Shown here: one piece after another, positions 10,701-19,795 of the stretch
Layout of the letters: every line of letters starts with the position of its first letter
How positions within the stretch are numbered: the first letter of the stretch is position 1
DNA from: Mesorhabditis belari
Taxonomy: Eukaryota; Nematoda; Chromadorea; Rhabditida; Rhabditidae
NCBI GenBank assembly: GCA_958450365.1
Contig: CAUEEP010000741.1
Location: forward strand, 3,620,501-3,684,500
DNA: 64,000 nucleotides
Direction: 5' to 3'
Position numbers and translations under genes: made by a program
The notes under the pieces: generated by a model
Database searches by the model: none
What the model saw: the letters and a program-made list of their open reading frames with translations, nothing else
What the model was told of the DNA's origin: nothing

Positions 10701-13700
10701 GCTCACCCGGTACTTTAAAAACATCTTAATACTCACAAAGTATTAAGATGTTTTTTGATTTCTTAAAATTCATCTTAGTGTTCCTCTTAATACATTTTAT
10801 ACATGTCAAAAAAGGGAAAAACTTTGGCGGCAAGCGGAATTGAACCAGCAAGAGAAAATGGCGTTAGTTTCGGAGTCTAGCACACTATCCCGCTGCTTCT
10901 GTTGCTTTCGGGCGTGGCGCCCTATAGGTGAGGTCGCAGTTTGCCAAAAAAAATGCCAAAACTTCGAACACATTTTACTTGAAAACCAGGGCCCATGGGG
11001 AGAAAATTAAAAATACTTGTCTCTTAGAATTCTACGGGCTTTCTTAAAATTAGAATTTTGTAGCTAGGTTCGGTTTCGAAAATCGTTAAAATAGGAACCG
11101 TATTGGAACTGTATTGGAACTGTATTAGATCAAAATAGGAACCGTATTGGAACCGTATTGGAACTGTATTGGCACCCCGTAGAAGTTTGATGTAAAAGTA
11201 TTGAAAAGGCACAGAGCTTTTATTCTAGCTCATTCTAGTAAGCTAGAATAAAAGGTATTTAGCTGAATAGCTGAATCCTTACAATTTCTAATTGCAATAA
11301 AAACTTTCAAGCTTAAATATTCTTATGTTCAGTATATTTTAGTCGTAACGTATCTTTAACTTTAAATCTTGAATCTTTCGAATCTTTAACTCCAAAACAT
11401 GCTTTTCAAGGGGTTCTTTGGATAATATTATGATATAAGTCAAGGCATTTGACTGGTACAATCTGGAGGTAAAGATAAGTACAACTGCTAGATATTTTAG
11501 ATAATTCTAGAATTCTAGAATTCTAGAAGATGCTAGAAGATGCTAGAAGATTCTAGAAGATGCTAGAAGATGCTAGAAGATGCTAGAAGATGCTAGAAAA
11601 GATTTCTAAAGCTTGTTTGAAAGCTATTAATTTCTAGTAAGCAAAGTTTCTGATTGTGAATAGTTTCTGGCGTAGTTTCTGGCGTAGTTTCTGGCGTTCG
11701 GCACTAGTTTACCAAACTCATTCACTACTTTTCAAATCCCGGACACTAAAAGTTGTCTGTTGATTTTGTGTGGATTGATGAGTGATCATCGACTTGAAAC
11801 AGAAAGGGCCAAAGGGCCAAAAGACCAAAAGACCTCCAGGTGTCACAATGTCCCCGAAAAACCCATTCATTAATCACCCAACCACTGTCAATCCCACTTC
11901 CTATCATCCAACTTTAAGTTTTATTTGAGAAAAAGAATTTCCTAAAACTCAGGACACAGGAATAGATCAATGTTTAATCGTTAAGTAGTTTAATCGTTAA
12001 GAAATCAGCAAATCCTGTTTGCTTAAAGGTTGCTGATAAAGAAGAACGCTCAAAAGCTTTGCAAAAGCTAGGTAAAAGTTCTAGAGTGACACAGAACAAA
12101 GCCCAATAAAGTGCGCTGGAAATTCTTTAGAGTGTGCTCTTTTCTGGGGAGAATCCCAGGGAGAAGTGGGGTGGGAAAGGGGATGGAAAGAAGGAGAAGA
12201 TGAGGATGGCATGGTTTAAATCCCCCAGGGATAGTCCAATGGAAATCCCTCAAAATTTCTTCCCATATACACAAGTGGGCCATTGATTTTGATGTAAGAA
12301 TTGGGGAGATGAGGTGAGAATGATAGAAATGATAGAAAGAATGATAGAAATGATAGGAAGAATGAGAGAAATGATAGAAAGAATGGGAGAAATGATAGAA
12401 ATGATAGAAAGAATGATAGAAATGATAGAAGGAATGATAGAAATAATAGAAAGAATGACAGAAATGATAGAAATGATAGAAATGATAGAAAGAATAGAAA
12501 TGATAGAACGAATCATAGAAATGATAGAACGAATGATAGAAATGAGAAAAGTTCAGGTTTTCTTTAGATTTTGGCCTCATAGTCAGCTCAATTCTTATTT
12601 TGTCCGATCAAGTTCCGTTTTTATTTCTAATTAGAGGGTTGTTCTCTATTAGAGGGTATTAGAGGGTGGTTCTCAGCCCGCTACGCAAAACCAAAGCCAG
12701 TTTTTGAGGCTTAAATATCTAGTAGCATCTTAAATATCTTAATCTAGTTAAATAGCATAACAAATGCAATCTAATGCTGAATCTAATGCTCTTTCTCTCT
12801 TTTCCCGTTTGAGAAAGAGAAATGAGAAAGATAAACATGAGAAATGAGAAATTGTTACCGTAAAGACTGTCATAGTACCCCACCCCCATAATGACGGTGC
12901 GGAGTGTTGTGTAGCTCTAGCTTTGAACGAGTTTTTCTCGACACTGGTTTATGCTACAATACGCGCGTAGGTAGCAAAAAATAGCTGAAATTCAGGGCTA
13001 TTTTTTGATATCTAAGCACGCATTGTAGCATAAACCAGTGTCGAGAAAAACTCGTTCAAAGCTAGACTACGTTTTCGCTGAATTTGAGTGCACCAGAAAA
13101 GACACAAGAGACAAAAGAAGTTACAAGAATGGAATTGAGTAGCTCTAGCTTTGAACGAGTTTTTCTCGACACTGGTTTATGCTACATAGCGCGCTTAGGT
13201 ATCAAAAAATAGCTGAGATTCAGGGCTATTTTTTGATACCAAAGACAGGCGCTTTGAAAGTACGGGCGCTTTGAAAAAATGAAATACTAAAAATACTAAA
13301 AAACTTTTGCGACTACGCGACTGTACGAGGGCGGTGGGGTACTATTACACAAAACAAAGAGATTATTCGGTAAATTTATTCACTCACTTTATGAGCTCCA
13401 ATCAAATCGGTGGCGGTTGGTTGTGTGGCTCTTGTGCAACCATCTGGATGGCATGTATCACCGCCGGGAAGATCACCTAGAAAGGATATTCACTTGGTTT
13501 AAATTATATTATCTTTGTTTAAATGGTTTAAATGATTTAAATGATTTAAATGGTTTAAATGATTTAAATGATTTAAATTATATTTAAATTAAAATACATT
13601 TAATATTATGTAAAATAAGCGCTCTAAAAATGAAGTTATGAATGAAGTTCAGTCTTGTTCGTTGAACTTAAAACGAGCAAAGCCAAATGAGCAATGAGCA

Positions 13701-16700
13701 AAGCAAAGCCAATTTATTGAGAAGGACGAGTGCTTGTTTGGCTTTAAAGCTCAGATTGAAATAAACACAACCTCTTGTCACAGGTTATCGAAAAGCCCGG
13801 CCCCTTTTGCAAGCTAACTTTGAACTCAAATCTCTTGGTGTTGGGCTGTCCAATTTAGATATTCTTGATATCATTTGATGCCCCACGTCTTTCTCTTTCG
13901 ATTGGTACAAAAACTATTTAAATTGAACAACCCAACACCAAGAAATTTGAGTTCAAACCGACGGACCTTTTATACGCGCTCCGCTCCTTTTGCCATGGGC
14001 AATCTAACTTTGAGCTCAAATTTCTTGGTACTGGGTTATCCAATTCAAATAGTTTTTGTACCAATCGACAGAGAGAGACTTGGCGTATCCATATGATACC
14101 AAGAATATTTAAATTGGACAGCCCAACACCAAGAAATTTGAGTTCAAAGTTGGATTGCTGATGGAAAAAGGGGCGAGGCGCGTATCAAATGTCCCACAAT
14201 CAAAAGCCTATCACTGCAAGATTTCTATTGGCAAAGAGAAAACGAGGAAAGCGAGACGCACAAGTAAATGCTTAGGTATGCAAAGTGCATTTCGGGGGCC
14301 TTTTCTGAAAAAACCCTTTAAAGAGTAACGAGTGAAAAGGAGAAGACTGAAAGAATCGGTCTGAAAGAGTGAGAAAAGAGGGGCAGCTCTAAGTGTGGGA
14401 TCAATGCTGCACACAAACACCCAAAAAGTGGAGAAATGGATTGAAGAGAAAGGAGGAGGGGCATTACTCGAAGGAAATATAACAAGTATTGTCTATATAC
14501 AAGAGATAGTCATCAAATCAAGTCATCAAATCTTAGTCTTAGATCTTAGAAAATGTCAAATTTCCAACTGTTAGACATATTTCTAAAGATTTACCTTGAA
14601 AAAAGGTCGAACTTGACGCTGAAATCGTTCCGTCACGACCAGAGATAATCGGGAACTTGCTCCATTTGTCGGTGTTCACCGCCGAAAGGATTGTACTCTA
14701 GAAAATGAAATCTTTTGCGTTCAACACCAATCTTTTACCTTTAGTTTTCTTCTCGAGTTGTATCGCTTGATGTTATCAACGGTTTCCTGGAGGTGCCGTC
14801 TTGGGGCGTAAACATCCTGAAGTTGATTTACACATTAAGCTTTAGACAGAATGAAAGTAGACTTGCTTAACGGTATCTTAACGGTTCTCTTAACGGCCGT
14901 TAACAGTTCTTGACGGTCGTTAACAGTTCTTAACGCTCGTTAACAGTTCTTAACGCTCGTTAACCGTTCTTAACGGTCGTTAACAGTTCTTAACGGTCGT
15001 TAACAGTTCTTAACGCTCGTTAACCGTTCTTAACGGTCGTTAACCGTTCTTAACGGTCGTTAACAGTTCTTAACAATCGTTAACAGTTCTTAACAATCGT
15101 TAACAGTTCTTAACAGTCGTTAACAGTTCTTAACGGTCGTTAACCGTTCTTAACGGTCGTTAACAGTTCTTAACAATCGTTAACAGTTCTTAACAGTCGT
15201 TAACAGTTCTTAACAGTCGTTAACAGTTCTTAACAGTCGTTAACAGTTCTTAACGCTCGCTAACAGTTCTTAACGGTCGTTAACCGTTCTTAACGGTCGT
15301 TAACAGTTCTTAACGGTCGTTAACCGTTCTTAACGCTCCTAAACTCAAACTTGGCATAAGTATGTTAAAATGCAATATTTTTAAAAAAACTAATTACTTT
15401 GCTAGCATCTTCAGATTTAATGCAAAAGCCTGTAAAGAACGAAACACCTTGGCCGTGATCAGAATCGAACCCTCGTTGTGTGGGTACCGGTAAGAGCCGT
15501 TAAGAACCGTTAAGAATCGTTAAGAAGCGTTAAGAATCGTTAAGAACTGTTAAGAGCCGTTATGAACCATAAAGAACTGTTAAGAGCCGTTAAGAGCCGC
15601 TAAGGACCGTTAAGAATCGTTAAGAAACGTTATGAACCGTTAAGGACCATTAAGAACTGTTAAGAACTGTTAAGAGCCGTTCAGAACCGTTGAGAGCCGT
15701 AAAGGACCGTTAAGAACTGTTAAGAGCCGTTAAGAAACGTTAAGAAACGTTAAGCAAGTGAAAGCAAGTAAAAGCATGTAAATGAAAGTGCTTAAAGCGC
15801 TTAAAGCGCATGGAGCTTCATAGTTGCACAATCATTGAACAATTCCTTTTTTCAATCTTTACCTTATCCCGCAACCAATCATGTTGTAAGGCTTCTGTAG
15901 CCGAGAATCGTTGCTCTTCATCAACCGTCAACAAACGAATGAGTAGATCTTTAGCCGAATTCGAGATGAAACTCCAGATACCGCCACTCACCTAAATTTT
16001 CAAAAGAATTTGCCTGCCTCAAGAGCCTTAATTCAAAAGTCTGTCTGCAATGATCTGTTCATCATTGAAATATGTATGAAATGATTTGAAATCTGATTTG
16101 ATTGATTTGAAATCTTCAGTGGATTTGTCCAGTTCATCAAGTCATCAAGTCCATCCAATTTTACTCACACTATATTGTCCCTTCTCGATCGACTCATAGA
16201 TTTGCGCATTACTGCCCGAGAATGGTAGTCGACCGGAGAGCAAGAGATACAAAAGTACTCCCGCACTCCACACATCGGCTTTTGTTCCGTATTCACGCTT
16301 GCCGACGATCTCAGGAGCCATGAAATGAGGAACACCAACGAGGCCTGAAACTTCTCAATATTCTTGCTCTTCATCGAGTTCTTGTTGTTGTTGTTAAATT
16401 GGTGTGCTGTTGAAATCAGATAAAATTTTCAAAGCCTGCTAAAATACGGTCCAACTTTGCAACTTGATTTTCCTGTAACTGTAACTTTATTTTACCTCAA
16501 CTTACAGTTTTCACAAATTCTTTTTTTTATATCCCTTTCTCTCACCTCCCGCTAATCGCCCATTTCCTTCTGATAACTTTAGTGCAACGCCAAAGCCTGT
16601 GACTTTCAATGGAGCACTATTGTCTTTGCTGAAATTGAAAACTTATTAACTTTTGTTCTAACAGTAAATATTAGCCTTTTAAATCGAATTTTAATGCGTT

Positions 16701-18181
16701 TGCTTATGCTTTTTGCTATGCTTTTTGCTATGCTTTTTACTAGACTTCGGAAAACAAAACTTAACCAAAACCAAAACCAAAACAGACCAAAACCAAAACC
16801 AAAACAAAACCAAAACCAAAACAGACCAAAACCAAAACCAAAACCAAAACAACCAAAACCAAAACTAACCAAAACAAACCAAAACAAACCAAAACAAACC
16901 AAAACAAACCAAAACAAACCAAAACTAACCAAAACAAACCAAAACAAACCAAAACAAACCAAAACAAACCAAAACAAACCAAAACAAACCAAAACAAACC
17001 AAAACTAACCAAAATTAACCAAAACTAACCAAAACTAACCAAAACTAACCAAAACCAAAATAGACCAAAACAAACCAAAACCAAAACTAACCAAAACTCG
17101 CCAATATCTTGCGACTGGGAGGAGCTAGCGAAAATCTGTTTGCAGATTTGAAATCAGCATCCAAAAATCTATCCCAGAGGCTATTTTTGTTTCGAAATTT
17201 CGAGGTCGTGTTTTGGTCCTTTTTTCGGCCGCGAGATTTTGGGGAGTGAGAAAAAGTGAAAGGCAAATTTGCATTTTACATCAAAATTTGCTCTTCCAGA
17301 TTAAAATTTACATAACAATTTGAAATTTACATGTTAATCTATCTGCAAATTGAGTTTTGGTTTGTTTTGGTTTTGGTTTTGGTTTTGGTTTTGGTTTTGG
17401 TTTTGGTTTTGGTCTGTTTTGGTTTTGGTTTTGTTTGCCGAACTCTACTTTTTACTATGCTTTTTGCTATGCTTATGCTTTTTATGCTTACCTAGCCAAG
17501 ACCAAGTTATGCGGTCGAATATCTCGATGAACGATGAAATTTGAATGCAGATATTCAAGAGCTTGAAGTAATTGCTTCATGTAATGACTGAAAGATTGAA
17601 TGAAAGATTGGATCAAAGCTTTTTTTGAGTTATGTGATTTACCTAATAACTGCTTCTGAATAGACAAAACCATTCATTGTTCTTTTCACGATTTCAAAGC
17701 AGAGATCAGCTCCGTCGAGGTGCTCGAAAACGAGATGGGCAAGGGTGTCGCCTGAAAGGGAATGAATGAAAGGAATGAATTTTGAAGAAAATTAATTCAA
17801 TCCAGAATCCACTTCATTGTATTAGTGAATCTGTGGATTTATGAGCGTTTTTTTCATAAATTATCCATCTTGTCTAACCTGAAATCACATCCTTCAGCTC
17901 GCAAATAAAAGGATGTTTCAAGGTGGCACACATCGAGATCTCCTCTTCCACAACTGAAATATTAAATTTACCAGCGAAAAACGCGAACGTTAGTGAACGT
18001 TTTTCACTGAGAAGGTCCACATTTTTCACGCAATCTAAGCCCTGCCCCTTTTTGTCAATGGCTGCGGACAGACGGACAGATGGACAGACGGACAGATGGT
18101 CAGACGGACAGATGGACAGATGGACAGATGGTCAGACGGACAGACAGACAGACAGACAGACGGACAGATAGACAGACGGAC

Positions 18182-18224
<43 letters not shown>

Positions 18225-18818
18225 TGGACAGAGAGATGGACAGACAGACGGATGGACAGACAGACGGACAGACGAACAGACGGATAGACGAACAGATGGA
18301 CAGACAGACAGACGGACAGACGGACAGACGGACAGGCAGACAGATGGACAGACAGACGGACAGACGGATAGAGGGATTGACGGATAGACGGACAGACGGA
18401 TAGACCAATAGACGGACAGACGGACAGACCGACAGACAGACAGACAGATGGACAGACAGACAGACGGATAGACGGATATCGCAACGAAAGGAGATATTTT
18501 TGAAAAGAACTAACTTTTCTTGTTTTTTGGATATAAAGAATCAATTTTTTACCTAGGACTATTGTTAACAAGTGGTTAAGAAATCAGAAATATATTGGTT
18601 TTCTTTGCGCGTCATCCTGTAGTAGTGATTGATGCATTAGAATGTTTAAACGTTTGGAGAATTGTACGATCTCTTAACTATTTAGCTTTGGAAACAGTGA
18701 CAAACCCTGTCGATCCAATCCAGTGCTTTGCTCATACTTTTGCAAGTCGACCGTCTTAATGGCGTACGATTTTTGAGAAGTCCGGTGAATGGCATGGTTA
18801 ATGACGGAAAGTGGGCCA
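7616..18818 (-). CDS. lin-2: CASK/LIN-2 MAGUK scaffold (partial: kinase plus L27)
   Basis: Eleven minus-strand exons join with perfect phase agreement at every junction into about 386 codons. They are 18706-18818, 17879-17953, 17643-17751, 17492-17587, 16546-16628, 16169-16344, 15863-15991, 14739-14816, 14595-14697, 13388-13476 and 7616-7723. They cover the CaM-kinase-like domain from just after the glycine loop (GPLSV, AIKTVD), through FEHLDGADLCFEIVKR, HRDIRPHN, GFG in place of DFG, HFMAPEIV and DVWSAG, to the RRKLK linker and the first L27 domain (ILESLDRIAVLTD). GFG for DFG and the DGADLCFEIVKR motif are CASK hallmarks. In known animals CASK/LIN-2 pairs with Mint/LIN-10 and Veli/LIN-7 to place receptors at synapses and epithelial junctions. 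The start exon and the second L27, PDZ, SH3 and guanylate kinase parts were not found. Several introns carry large satellite arrays. Confidence 0.92.
7808..7934. repeat. Minisatellite (CTAAACCAA/CTAAACCAG)n, 9-bp unit
   Basis: About fourteen copies of a 9-base unit alternating CTAAACCAA, CTAAACCAG and GTAAACCAA. It yields open frames on both strands that are not genes. Confidence 0.9.
8035..8107. repeat. Short tandem array AGTCAAAATAAAG
   Basis: About five copies of a 14-base unit like GAGTCAAAATAAA, decaying toward the right end. Confidence 0.8.
8658..8751 (+). CDS. RING-finger-like exon, C-terminal half
   Basis: A plus-strand open stretch between ATTCCAG and a GTGAGT donor encodes INCPTCRRQFSTNTAKNAPT then NYDLC. 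CPxCR followed by a short loop and (L/A)PTNY matches the second zinc-binding half and following segment of RING/TRIM proteins. The first half (CxxC...CxH) was not found upstream, so this is either one exon of a nested antisense gene or a relic. Confidence 0.4.
8964..9525. repeat. Dispersed repeat, internally duplicated
   Basis: Two tandem copies (about 8964-9140 and 9158-9330) share CTAAACATTTGGGTATAG, AGGCTGAACTGGTTAAGT and AATTTGAGCATAATAAG. The unit is followed by a tail (GCGAGCGATTAC-like and GAAGATATTGAGCTTA). The same tail follows the 28.3-29.0 kb array, so both are members of one family. Confidence 0.65.
9526..10087. other. No gene seen
   Basis: AT-rich intronic sequence with a short inverted match around CTTAGATCTCCAAGATC near 9580-9610. 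No supported exon. Confidence 0.5.
10088..10712 (+). mobile_element. Tc1-like/mariner relic with TA flanks
   Basis: The ends form an imperfect inverted repeat (GGGTGGGCCAAAATCACCG against GGGTGAGCCAAAATTACCG when read inward), each flanked by TA. Inside, frames encode WPPSSPDLNPMDFSV, the C-terminal DD(E/D) region of Tc1/mariner transposases, followed by KKALEKAWEELD. The catalytic core is otherwise deleted. The C-terminal coding part is multiplied: the WEELD...LDACVKAN block occurs three times, starting near 10301, 10373 and 10463, all in frame. It is non-functional but potentially mobilisable by an intact relative. Confidence 0.85.
10832..10925 (-). repeat. tRNA-like relic
   Basis: The minus strand carries a B-box-like TGGTTCAATTCCGCTTG and an upstream GGGATAGTGTGCTAGACTC. 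Length and pairing do not fit a functional tRNA. Confidence 0.45.
11096..11172. repeat. Minisatellite GGAACTGTATT
   Basis: Copies of an 11-base unit GGAACYGTATT in two runs separated by a short interruption. Confidence 0.8.
11505..11600. repeat. Tandem TAGAAGATGC array
   Basis: A 10-base unit GCTAGAAGAT/TCTAGAAGAT repeated about eight times. It is preceded by AATTCTAGAATTCTAG, itself self-complementary. Confidence 0.85.
11601..12311. other. No gene seen
   Basis: Includes three short copies of GTTTCTGGCGTA near 11665-11697. No coding signal. Confidence 0.5.
12312..12545. repeat. Minisatellite GATAGAAAT/GATAGAAAGAAT
   Basis: About 230 bases of GATAGAAATGATAGAAAGAAT-type units. All six frames look open or nearly so because the period is often a multiple of three. 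These open frames are artefacts. Confidence 0.9.
12856..13350. mobile_element. Hairpin MITE, TACCGTAAA...GTACCCCAC family
   Basis: The left end has CATAGTACCCCACCCCC and the right end has GGTGGGGTACTATTAC in inverted form. Inside is a nearly perfect hairpin: AGCTCTAGCTTTGAACGAG at about 12911 returns inverted as CTCGTTCAAAGCTAGA at about 13065. A second copy of the arm lies at about 13140. Sister copies are at 39182-40045. Confidence 0.8.
13388..13476 (-). CDS. lin-2: CASK exon: linker before L27
   Basis: 89 bases, in phase with both neighbours. It encodes a poorly conserved linker (GDLPGGDTCHPDG) ending DLIGAHK, which abuts the L27 exon. Confidence 0.75.
13517..13590. repeat. Tandem TTTAAATGA
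   Basis: A 9-base unit TTTAAATGA/TTTAAATGG repeated about seven times in a CASK intron. Confidence 0.8.
13811..14158. mobile_element. Two palindromic MITE copies, GCAATCCAACTTTG family
   Basis: Copies at 13811-13957 and 13999-14158 show the same inverted ends and inner CAAATTTCTTGGTGTTGGG motif as the element at 1501. They lie head to tail in the intron between the CASK exons at 13388-13476 and 14595-14697. Confidence 0.75.
14159..14594. other. CASK intron, no gene seen
   Basis: Ordinary AT-rich intron up to the acceptor of the 14595-14697 exon's downstream intron. No further structure noted. Confidence 0.5.
14595..14697 (-). CDS. lin-2: CASK exon: post-kinase linker
   Basis: 103 bases after a 41-base intron. 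The start STILSAVNTDKWSKF matches the CASK sequence after RRKLK (GAVLAAVSS-like). The rest is a Ser/Thr-rich linker. Confidence 0.8.
14739..14816 (-). CDS. lin-2: CASK exon: post-kinase autoregulatory helix
   Basis: 78 bases, phase 0 at both ends. It encodes DVYAPRRHLQETVDNIKRYN then SRRKLK, matching the CASK segment ending ARRKLK that follows the kinase domain. Confidence 0.88.
14867..15345. repeat. Satellite array, 20-bp unit GTTAACAGTTCTTAACGGTC
   Basis: About 23 copies of a 20-base unit with variation at two sites (CAG/CCG and GGT/GCT/AAT/AGT). It lies in a CASK intron and faces a second array of the same motif in the opposite direction at 15490-15755. Confidence 0.92.
15453..15489 (-). 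repeat. tRNA-His-like 3' half
   Basis: The minus strand reads GGGTTCGATTCTGATCACGG, matching the T-arm and acceptor side of a eukaryotic tRNA-His. No matching 5' half is present. It sits in the spacer between two inverted arrays. Confidence 0.45.
15490..15755. repeat. Satellite array, CCGTTAAGAACTGTTAAGAG, inverted to 14867
   Basis: Irregular 10-base half-units CGTTAAGAAC/CGTTAAGAGC. The string CCGTTAAGAACTGTTAA is exactly the reverse complement of part of the 14867-15345 unit, so the intron contains opposed arrays. Confidence 0.9.
15863..15991 (-). CDS. lin-2: CASK exon: end of kinase domain
   Basis: 129 bases, phase 0 at both ends. It encodes SGGIWSFISNSAKDLLIRLL and RFSATEALQHDWLRDK, the final C-lobe helices. 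The exon itself begins GTGAGT, a donor-like string just after the acceptor. Confidence 0.9.
16169..16344 (-). CDS. lin-2: CASK exon: APE motif and C-lobe
   Basis: 176 bases. It encodes GVPHFMAPEIVGKREYG, DVWSAGVLLYLLLSGRLPFS and IYESIEKGQYS, which align along their length with the CASK C-lobe. Confidence 0.92.
16546..16628 (-). CDS. lin-2: CASK exon: GFG metal-binding motif
   Basis: 83 bases. It encodes KDNSAPLKVTGFGVALKLSE. GFG replaces the DFG of active kinases, as in CASK of other animals, which is linked to magnesium-independent, low kinase activity. Confidence 0.92.
16764..17097. repeat. Satellite array ACCAAAACAA
   Basis: A 10-base unit AAACCAAAAC/AAACAAACCA-type array over about 330 bases in a CASK intron. 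Open frames through it are artefacts. Confidence 0.92.
17353..17436. repeat. Inverted TTTTGG array
   Basis: About 84 bases of GTTTTG/GTTTTGGT repeats, the reverse complement of the array at 16764-17097 and in the same intron, separated by about 255 bases. Confidence 0.9.
17492..17587 (-). CDS. lin-2: CASK exon: catalytic loop
   Basis: 96 bases between introns whose ends are TTTCAG and GTAAGC. It encodes SHYMKQLLQALEYLHS and HRDIRPHNLVLA. Compared with the canonical HRDLKPEN, the lysine is arginine while the metal-binding asparagine position is kept. Confidence 0.92.
17643..17751 (-). CDS. lin-2: CASK exon: hinge region
   Basis: 109 bases, acceptor CTTTCAG. It encodes LVFEHLDGADLCFEIVKR and ends FVYSEAVI. 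The DGADLCFEIVKR block is strongly characteristic of CASK. Confidence 0.92.
17879..17953 (-). CDS. lin-2: CASK exon: kinase helix C region
   Basis: 75 bases, acceptor ATTTCAG, donor GTTAGA. It encodes VVEEEISMCATLKHPFICEL, matching the CASK stretch with helix-C glutamate and the LKHP.I.EL motif. Confidence 0.9.
18065..18475. repeat. Satellite array GACAGACGGACAGATG
   Basis: About 410 bases of GACAGAYRGACAGACG-type 4-mer-based units within a CASK intron. It gives open frames longer than 100 codons on both strands that are only translated repeat. Confidence 0.93.
18706..18818 (-). CDS. lin-2: CASK exon: kinase N-lobe (VAIK lysine)
   Basis: 113 bases, acceptor TTTCAG, donor GTTTGT. It encodes GPLSV...HRTSQKSYAIKTVDLQKY, the part of the N-lobe after the glycine loop, with the ATP-anchoring lysine of AIK present. 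The first base completes a codon begun in an upstream exon that was not found. Confidence 0.9.
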
Positions 18819-18832
18819 CTGAAATCGTAAAT

Positions 18833-18892
18833 AACAATTGTACAATAGCAATTGTACAGTTACAATTGTACTATAGCAATTGTACAGTTACA
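18833..18892. repeat. Self-complementary repeat CAATTGTAC
   Basis: A pair of about 29-bp units built from ACAATTGTAC and AGCAATTGTACAGTTAC, just upstream of the first visible CASK exon (minus-strand sense). Confidence 0.7.
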
Positions 18893-19371
18893 GGGAGGAT
18901 TGAAATATCCCTAGTGGATGTTCCAATCCTCCCTGTAAGCCTAAGCTCATCCATCTTAGCCCAATCTAGCTTATAGTTAACCAAAACAGACGCAGAATTA
19001 CAATATTACTTATGGCTTCAAACCTTAAAACCAACCGTTCTATAACATGTCCTAGATGGTATTGCTGTGCGAGTAGAGCCGTTTCTTGGGGTCTCGGCGG
19101 TTGATGCAACGATGCAGCAATTGATGAAGAGTGGGGGAGGGAGAGGCTCATTCCTCTCTTCACTTCTCTTCATACCCCTCCGACTCCCCCACAAATGATC
19201 GAATTTGATTTGAAATTTGGGAATATAGTGGAGAAATTGTGGTAGAGATGTCTTCGAGCTATTGCAGCGCTACACGATAAGCAGGCTCCCGGGGAAAGCC
19301 TCACTTGAGCTGAAACTTTGGTGTTAAAGACGAGCGAATGGAAACGATAGAGGAGAGTTTGGAGAAGAGAG
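18893..19371. other. No gene seen; possible CASK upstream intron
   Basis: The CASK start exon should lie at higher coordinates, but no match to its usual N-terminus (FEDxYEL.E.IG) was found here or further right. A minus-strand open stretch at 18966-19163 has no splice sites that fit. Confidence 0.4.
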
Positions 19372-19470
19372 AGCTTGGAGAAGAGCTTGGAGAAGAGCTT
19401 GGAGAAGAGCTTGGAGAAGAGCTTGGAGAAGAGTTTGGAGAAGAGCTTGGAGAAGAGTTTGGAGAAGAGT
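19372..19470. repeat. Tandem GAGAAGAGCTTGGAG, 15-bp unit
   Basis: About six or seven copies of the 15-base unit, with TTT/CTT variation. Confidence 0.85.
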
Positions 19471-19680
19471 TTAGAGTTGAATGCTTTCAGAATGACAATA
19501 AGATTTAAGAAAATCGTTTAACAAATTGTTAACAAACAAATCTCAAATTGTTAAAGCAAAAAAAATGTTTCTAAACTTTGAAAGATAATGTTAACTTGAG
19601 CTGTTAACTTGTTAACTTATTTGAAGCTTTGTTTACAATGTCACAATGTCTGCTTTGCGCTGGAAACAGCCCCTTTTCTG

Positions 19681-19771
19681 GCTTAGGCTCAGGCTTAGGC
19701 TCAGGCTCAGGCTTAGGCTTAGGCTTAGGCTCAGGCTTAGGCTTAGGCTTAGGCTTAGGCTTAGGCTTAGG
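19681..19771. repeat. Interstitial telomeric array (TTAGGC)n
   Basis: About fifteen hexamers of TTAGGC with some TCAGGC. TTAGGC is the telomere repeat of nematodes. The array is bounded on both sides by a 23-bp direct repeat (CTGGAAAMAGCCCCTTTTCT-like, at 19660-19682 and 19773-19795). Confidence 0.85.
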
Positions 19772-19795
19772 CCTGGAAAAAGCCCCTTTTCTGGC

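Larger units (their letters stand above)
7724..13387 (-). other. Large CASK intron, about 5.66 kb
   Basis: Bounded by phase-matched CASK exons. It contains several satellite arrays, a RING-like exon on the other strand, a tandem dispersed repeat, a Tc1-like relic, a tRNA-like relic and a hairpin MITE, each listed separately. The remainder is AT-rich with no coding signal. Confidence 0.75.

Noticed and set aside
12068..12580. 170-codon minus-strand ORF, Tyr/His/Phe-rich
   Set aside because: Translated GATAGAAAT array.
14867..15755. CRISPR-like regular repeats
   Set aside because: No spacers of unique sequence between repeats, eukaryotic intron context, no cas genes.
16606..17012. ORFs of Phe/Gly/Leu/Val or Lys/Pro/Asn repeats
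   Set aside because: Translated ACCAAAACAA array.
18035..18571. 178-codon minus-strand ORF (SVCLSVCPSV repeats) and plus-strand partners
   Set aside because: Direct translation of the GACAGACG satellite within a CASK intron; no unique sequence or domain.
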